From: CAYJLC01 sp964370735
GTDB lineage: Bacteria; Bacillota; Clostridia; Oscillospirales; Butyricicoccaceae
Direction of reading: 5' to 3'
Assembly (NCBI GenBank): GCA_964370735.1
Contig: CAYJLC010000035.1
Coordinates: 1-23,416, forward strand
Length of the DNA stretch: 23,416 bases
Below are positions 19,859-23,416 of the stretch, one piece after another. The notes beneath the pieces were generated by a model that was not told the DNA's origin, made no database searches, and saw nothing but the letters and a program-made list of their open reading frames with translations. Position 1 is the stretch's first letter. Every line of letters starts with the position of its first letter. A program made the position numbers and the translations under genes.

Positions 19859-21781
19859 TTATGATATAGAATTATAAACTTCTGTTGGTATATAACCTAA
19901 ATATTCGTTTGTACTGTTATCATATACCTCAATTACTTCTTTATATCTAAAATATTCGTGCTTATAATTATAGTTTTCTTGATACGAAGGGATAACTTCT
20001 TTTAGATATTTTTCCACATCTTTACCAGTAATATACACTTCATATTCTGAATCACTATCTTTCGCACGCATTATAGAATCAAAGATACGAATTTCTTCTA
20101 TATCATTGCTTGGCGGTTGTGGTAGTGGGTCATACGACAATTCTTCTCTTAAATATTTAATAGCATCTTCGTGGACAGAATAAACTGCAACATCTCTTTT
20201 ATAATAATTATTTTCACTAATTTTTTCATAAATATTTATTTCAGCAACTGGGATATTTTCTTTTAAATATTCTTGAGTTAATTTATCTTTATCTTTTAAA
20301 ATTAAATTAAATACTTGTTCAAAATCTTCAACAGAAATTTCGTTATGTGTATTTTCTATTTGATAACTATATTCATTTGCTTTTGAAATATCGAAATTAT
20401 AACCATAAGCTTCGTCTATATAACCTTTTGATAATTCAATTTTTTCTGCAATTTCTTCTGTATATGCAAAAGTATTATAATAAGACAACGAATAGCTAAA
20501 TCCACCTATCATATCTATATTAATATTTGGTGAATGATAACTAAAACTATCATAAGCCATTACTTCATCATAATTATCATTATTATTTTTTGATTCAGTT
20601 TCCATAAATTCTAAAATGTCTGAAATTGTTTCTTTATCTTTAATCTCAACATTATTAAAAGTTAAATTTGTTATGATTTCCTTTGGTGGAATATAAGTAT
20701 CTAAATTAAATATACCAGTTTCAATCGCTCCATGAATTCCTAAAACTACAAGTGTTATCATAATAAAATGATGTAGATTTTTAAAACCAGCCTTAAAATC
20801 AAGTTCAAATAGCATTTCAAATGCAATATGGAATATTATCCCGAAAAATACTGCGCCTATTGCAAAATTGAAATCATAATAATCAATATGCGAATAATTA
20901 AACATTGAATTTATAATCATTCCACCTAAAAACATCGCCCCAGTTACGCCCATAAATTTTATTATTATTTTAAAAATATTAATAGCAACAGGTGTAGATG
21001 AATTTTCAGCAGGTCTTTTTTTATAAAGAATAAATGCTAAAACTGAATAAATAATAATCGTTGGCAAGAAATATAAAACTGTAATACCTATATTTTCGCT
21101 TGTATTATAATTAAAAACATTAAGCAATGGTGTTGTTATATTGGTAAAATATTTATTACCTAAACCGTAAGTATATAAGCTATTTGTCATGATTAATCCA
21201 AATATTGTTTCACTTATAGTGATAAAATAAATAGAAAATCCTATCGTTGTGCATATACTCATAAATATATTACCTGTTATAACACACGCAAAAACTGACA
21301 CTGCATAAAAAGATATAAAAGAAACAATTACAATTAGCATACTACTAAATATATTTTGTAAACTTTCAATCTCAAGCATTCCTACTGACGCTATAATCAC
21401 TAATAGTGACACAAAGAAATTTATTAAAAATCCACCTAGGAAATTAACAATACCGACAGAAAAATTGATTTTAAATAAATCTGCTCTTTTTATTGGCAAA
21501 CAATTATATAAATCTACTTCGGATTTTGAATTTATATACCTAAAAGCACCGACTGAAATAAAAATTGCACACAAAATACCAATATAAATATCAACATAAA
21601 GCATAGTGTCAAAAGTAGATTGAAGTGAATAATATTTATCTCTTACTTCTGAATTAAAGCTAGTTAGTAAAATTATTAGAGTATTTGTAAAGAAAAATAA
21701 TGCGAAAGTAGCAAGAAAAGACCACATATTATGAGATAATCTCGTTTTAAATGTATTAATTAATGATGTTTTTGATGTCAT
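19859..21781 (-). CDS. ABC transporter permease with large extracytoplasmic domain
   Basis: A 640-residue membrane protein. About eight to ten hydrophobic segments fill residues 15-370 (for example the F-L-A-T-F-A-L-F-F-F-T-N-T region, Y-I-G-I-L-C-A-I-F-I-S-V, and F-L-G-G-M-I-I-N-S-M), with the cytoplasmic signature Y-N-C-L-P-I-K-R-A-D-L-F found in ABC-2-type permeases of the Ytr group. The last 260 residues are hydrophilic, Tyr/Asp/Glu-rich and repeat-free, like the DUF6449-type domain of clostridial homologues (recalled, not searched). The ATG at 21781 overlaps the ATPase gene by 26 bases with GGAGG upstream, so production is coupled. Substrate is unknown; related YtrA-controlled systems respond to cell-wall-active compounds. 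Confidence 0.85.
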   Translation of the reverse strand: MTSKTSLINTFKTRLSHNMWSFLATFALFFFTNTLIILLTSFNSEVRDKYYSLQSTFDTMLYVDIYIGILCAIFISVGAFRYINSKSEVDLYNCLPIKRADLFKINFSVGIVNFLGGFLINFFVSLLVIIASVGMLEIESLQNIFSSMLIVIVSFISFYAVSVFACVITGNIFMSICTTIGFSIYFITISETIFGLIMTNSLYTYGLGNKYFTNITTPLLNVFNYNTSENIGITVLYFLPTIIIYSVLAFILYKKRPAENSSTPVAINIFKIIIKFMGVTGAMFLGGMIINSMFNYSHIDYYDFNFAIGAVFFGIIFHIAFEMLFELDFKAGFKNLHHFIMITLVVLGIHGAIETGIFNLDTYIPPKEIITNLTFNNVEIKDKETISDILEFMETESKNNNDNYDEVMAYDSFSYHSPNINIDMIGGFSYSLSYYNTFAYTEEIAEKIELSKGYIDEAYGYNFDISKANEYSYQIENTHNEISVEDFEQVFNLILKDKDKLTQEYLKENIPVAEINIYEKISENNYYKRDVAVYSVHEDAIKYLREELSYDPLPQPPSNDIEEIRIFDSIMRAKDSDSEYEVYITGKDVEKYLKEVIPSYQENYNYKHEYFRYKEVIEVYDNSTNEYLGYIPTEVYNSIS

Positions 21782-22652
21782 AACCTTTCGCCTCCGTTTC
21801 TGTAATAAATATTTCTTCTAATGTCAGTGGTAAAATTTCATAGAATGTAGGTTTTAATGCTTTGATTTTTTCTTCAATATCGTGTAAATCACCTTTAATT
21901 GTAAGTGTATAAAGCGACATTCTTTGTGTCATAGACACAATATTTAAATGGCTTAAAAATCCTTCTGAAAGTTCGCCTTCGAATATACATTGAATTTTAA
22001 ATATGCCCAGTTTCAAATTATCTAAATCATTCGAAAGAAGCATTCCACCACGATATAATAAGCCAATATGCTCACAAATATCTTCAATTTCGCGTAAATT
22101 ATGAGATGCAATTATCGGAGTTAATCCTCTTTCTTCAATTTCCATCGCAAAAAGCGATTTTACACCTTGACGCATTACAGGGTCTAAACCATCAAAAGTT
22201 TCGTCACAAAGGATATATTTCGTGTTAGCAGCTATTCCTAAAATTATAGACAATTGTTTTTTCATACCCTTTGAATAAGTCTTTATTTTTCTATCTGGAA
22301 GTTCAAATTTTAAAAGATATCTATTAAATTTATCTAAATCAAAATTTTCATAAATATTCGCATAAAATTTTGCCATATCAATTGGTTTTGAATTATAAAA
22401 ATAAAACTGCTCATCAGAAATATAGAAAAATTGTTTTTTAGCCTCATTATTTTCAAAAACTGGCATATCATCAATAATTATTTCACCAATATCAGGTTTT
22501 AAAATTCCTGCTATCATACGCAAAAATGTCGACTTCCCTGCCCCATTTGTTCCTATAAGACCAAAAACTCTGCCTTCTTTAATCTCAGCCGTTATATCAT
22601 CAACAGCTAAAACTTTGTCAAAAGATTTACTAAGATTTTGAACTCTTATCAT
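21756..22652 (-). CDS. ABC transporter ATP-binding protein (YtrB-like)
   Basis: A 298-residue nucleotide-binding subunit. Walker A G-T-N-G-A-G-K-S-T is at residues 34-42, the Q-loop region near 82, the signature Y-S-K-G-M-K-K-Q at 126-133 (a degenerate LSGGQ usual in this branch), Walker B with catalytic Glu Y-I-L-C-D-E at 146-151, D-loop G-L-D at 155-157 and the H-loop His at 184. The C-terminal 90 residues are the variable region of exporter-type ATPases. It overlaps the regulator gene by 23 bases and the permease gene by 26, a tight three-gene operon. It should power the permease encoded downstream. Confidence 0.93.
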   Translation of the reverse strand: MIRVQNLSKSFDKVLAVDDITAEIKEGRVFGLIGTNGAGKSTFLRMIAGILKPDIGEIIIDDMPVFENNEAKKQFFYISDEQFYFYNSKPIDMAKFYANIYENFDLDKFNRYLLKFELPDRKIKTYSKGMKKQLSIILGIAANTKYILCDETFDGLDPVMRQGVKSLFAMEIEERGLTPIIASHNLREIEDICEHIGLLYRGGMLLSNDLDNLKLGIFKIQCIFEGELSEGFLSHLNIVSMTQRMSLYTLTIKGDLHDIEEKIKALKPTFYEILPLTLEEIFITETEAKGYDIKNIIN

Positions 22653-23019
22653 TGATAACCCTCCTTAAATTCATTTCCCATTCATTAAAGATTTCTTTAT
22701 TTAATCCATAATTTATAGCCTCATAGATTTTTTCCTCTACTTCTGCATAAATTTTAATTAAATTATCGTCTTTAACATCTAAATGTCCTTTTGATATAAA
22801 ATTGCCAACTCCTTTAACAGTATATATCAATTGTTTTTGTTCAAGCATTGTGTATGCTTTTTGAATTGTATTCGGATTTATCGATAATTCAATTGCAAGT
22901 GACCTCACCGACGGTAATTTTTCATCTTGTTTTAATACATTAAGTGCAATTAATCTCTCGATATTTACCACAATTTGCTCATAGATAGGTCTTCTATCTT
23001 TGTAATCAATAGTTATCAT
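22630..23019 (-). CDS. GntR-family repressor, YtrA subfamily
   Basis: A 129-residue regulator. The N-terminal winged helix is diagnostic of GntR: R-R-P-I-Y-E-Q-I, then K-L-P-S-V-R-S-L-A-I-E-L-S-I-N-P-N-T-I-Q-K-A-Y-T-M-L-E-Q, with the wing V-K-G-V-G-N-F. The C-terminal part is only about 50 residues with two helices, which defines the YtrA subfamily; these lack a large effector-binding domain. AAAGGAG lies before the ATG. It is the first gene of the ABC operon, whose promoter overlaps a perfect inverted repeat at 23041..23061, so it most likely represses its own operon until an inducing compound or stress acts. Confidence 0.93.
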   Translation of the reverse strand: MITIDYKDRRPIYEQIVVNIERLIALNVLKQDEKLPSVRSLAIELSINPNTIQKAYTMLEQKQLIYTVKGVGNFISKGHLDVKDDNLIKIYAEVEEKIYEAINYGLNKEIFNEWEMNLRRVINDKSSKS

Positions 23020-23040
23020 ATAGCACTCCTTTCTTTAAAC

Positions 23041-23061
23041 TGTACTATCTTTTATAGTACA
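23041..23061. promoter_or_regulatory. GntR operator
   Basis: TGTACTAT and ATAGTACA form perfect 8-bp arms separated by five bases (CTTTT). It directly follows the -10 hexamer and covers the predicted transcription start, as expected for a YtrA-type repressor, whose operators have GT...AC ends. Confidence 0.75.
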
Positions 23062-23062
23062 C

Positions 23063-23091
23063 ATTATACACCTAATTTTTCCATTTGTAAA
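23063..23091 (-). promoter_or_regulatory. Promoter of the GntR/ABC operon
   Basis: Minus-strand TTTACA (23086..23091), 17-base spacer, TATAAT (23063..23068). The leader to the start at 23019 is about 35 bases and contains the operator. Confidence 0.7.
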
Positions 23092-23117
23092 TAGCCTTTA
23101 GAAAATCTTAAGAATCA

Positions 23118-23155
23118 AAAAAAAATTAACCACTGACAAAGTGGTTAATTTTTTA
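23118..23155. terminator. Bidirectional intrinsic terminator
   Basis: AATTAACCAC and GTGGTTAATT pair with a 7-base loop (TGACAAA); A-runs on one side and T-runs on the other give a T-tract on either strand. On the minus strand it ends transcripts coming from 23230 and rightwards. Confidence 0.8.
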
Positions 23156-23231
23156 AAGGAGTTTGTGTTTAAGGGGGAGAGTTTATTTATGAAAAACAAC
23201 CTAGACTCTAGCTTTCTAAGTGCTTATCACA
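23118..23231 (-). ncRNA. Candidate small RNA of about 114 nt
   Basis: An extended -10 TGCTATAAT on the minus strand (23238..23246) would start RNA near 23231, and the terminator at 23118..23155 would end it. Between them is a C-rich single-stranded segment, CTCTCCCCCTTAAAC followed by AACTCC, complementary to ribosome-binding sites, as in Firmicute regulators such as RsaE. TTGACA occurs upstream but only 14 bases from the -10. An inverted repeat TTATCACA (23224..23231) / TGTGATAA (23264..23271) flanks the promoter. The stretch could instead be just the 3' end of the transcript from the gene at 23285. Confidence 0.3.
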
Positions 23232-23257
23232 GTTATAATTATAGCAATCAGATTTGA
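23189..23257 (+). CDS. Candidate 22-residue small ORF
   Basis: ATG at 23189 follows AAGGGGGAGAG at about 9 bases and opens 22 codons, MKNNLDSSFLSAYHSYNY then SNQI. The peptide is Ser/Tyr/Asn-rich without a hydrophobic helix. No clear plus-strand promoter is seen and a T-tailed hairpin lies just upstream, so the G-rich sequence may matter only as the complement of the small RNA candidate on the other strand. Confidence 0.25.
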   Translation: MKNNLDSSFLSAYHSYNYSNQI

Positions 23258-23284
23258 TGTCAATGTGATAAATTTATAAACTAT

Positions 23285-23416
23285 CTATTTATCTTTAAAT
23301 TTTTTTATTATTCTTTCTTCTTGATATTTTTTAAACTTTCTTGTCAAAAAATATGTTAAAAAAGACGTAATATTCGGTATTAGCATTATAATTATAGAAT
23401 ATGCTTTTCCTATTGT
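23285..23416 (-). CDS. C-terminal end of a membrane protein, cut by the window edge
   Basis: A frame open from the window edge to a TAG at 23285 gives 43 residues: a hydrophobic helix (A-Y-S-I-I-I-M-L-I-P-N-I-T-S-F-L-T-Y-F-L) followed by a strongly basic cytoplasmic tail (RKFKKYQEERIIKKFKDK). This is typical of the last membrane segment of a small membrane protein or permease. The family cannot be told. It is on the same strand as the GntR operon, separated by 265 bases with a terminator. Confidence 0.5.
   Translation of the reverse strand, partial: TIGKAYSIIIMLIPNITSFLTYFLTRKFKKYQEERIIKKFKDK

Noticed and set aside
1..23416. tRNA or rRNA genes, including a tRNA gene as an integration site
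   Set aside because: I saw no cloverleaf, TTCRANY-type T-arm or rRNA sequence anywhere in the window.

Overview
The window looks like chromosomal DNA of an AT-rich, low-GC Gram-positive bacterium, most likely a Clostridia-type Firmicute. The supporting signs are the rplM-rpsI pair, a Firmicute-type nicotinate phosphoribosyltransferase, a YtrA-type GntR/ABC operon, a DUF2508-like small gene, strong AGGAGG ribosome-binding sites and T-tailed hairpin terminators. No 16S or other taxonomic marker is present, so genus is not called. Two blocks differ in character.

Block 1 (1 to about 11,950) is accessory DNA that reads as part of an integrated mobile element, nearly all on the minus strand. At the left edge is the first codons of a gene that may encode an MmeI-like DNA methyltransferase, preceded by a small excisionase/MerR-type HTH gene. 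Then come two tandem paralogous membrane-anchored Pro/Glu/Thr-repeat proteins with TTG starts, a plus-strand ribbon-helix-helix regulator with an inverted-repeat operator, two unrecognised proteins in a coupled pair, a 214-aa serine resolvase with res-like inverted repeats upstream, an unrecognised 148-aa protein, a D12-class adenine methylase, a DUF927-type P-loop ATPase, a large unrecognised charged protein broken by a 10-N assembly gap, and a coiled-coil/HTH protein. Intergenic stretches here are rich in structure: two related C-rich (G-rich on the coding strand) leaders, operators, TGTGACATT repeats and hairpins. No integrase, relaxase or replication initiator is visible, so element type and both ends are unknown.

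Block 2 (about 12,000 to 23,416) is mostly housekeeping: rplM-rpsI with a clear promoter and terminator; an orphan type IV pilin-like gene; pncB followed by an AEC-family permease and a GNAT acetyltransferase in one plus-strand run; a DUF2508-like gene converging on the GNAT gene; ttcA; a perfect 16-bp parS-like palindrome; a DEAD-box RNA helicase with a DbpA-type C-terminal domain and a terminator-like hairpin in its short leader; and a GntR/ATPase/permease operon with a typical operator at its promoter. The right edge holds a structured intergenic region (candidate small RNA or 22-codon ORF) and the C-terminal end of an unidentified membrane protein.

Most unusual points: (a) the assembly gap probably splits one large unknown protein that has been read as two; (b) resolvase-adjacent repeats have a same-orientation relative near 11.92 kb, which would bracket 6.8 kb of unknown cargo; (c) the DUF927 ribosome-binding site can be masked by an upstream 11-base complement; (d) the helicase promoter fires straight into a T-tailed hairpin; (e) a parS-like site lies far from any visible parAB genes.
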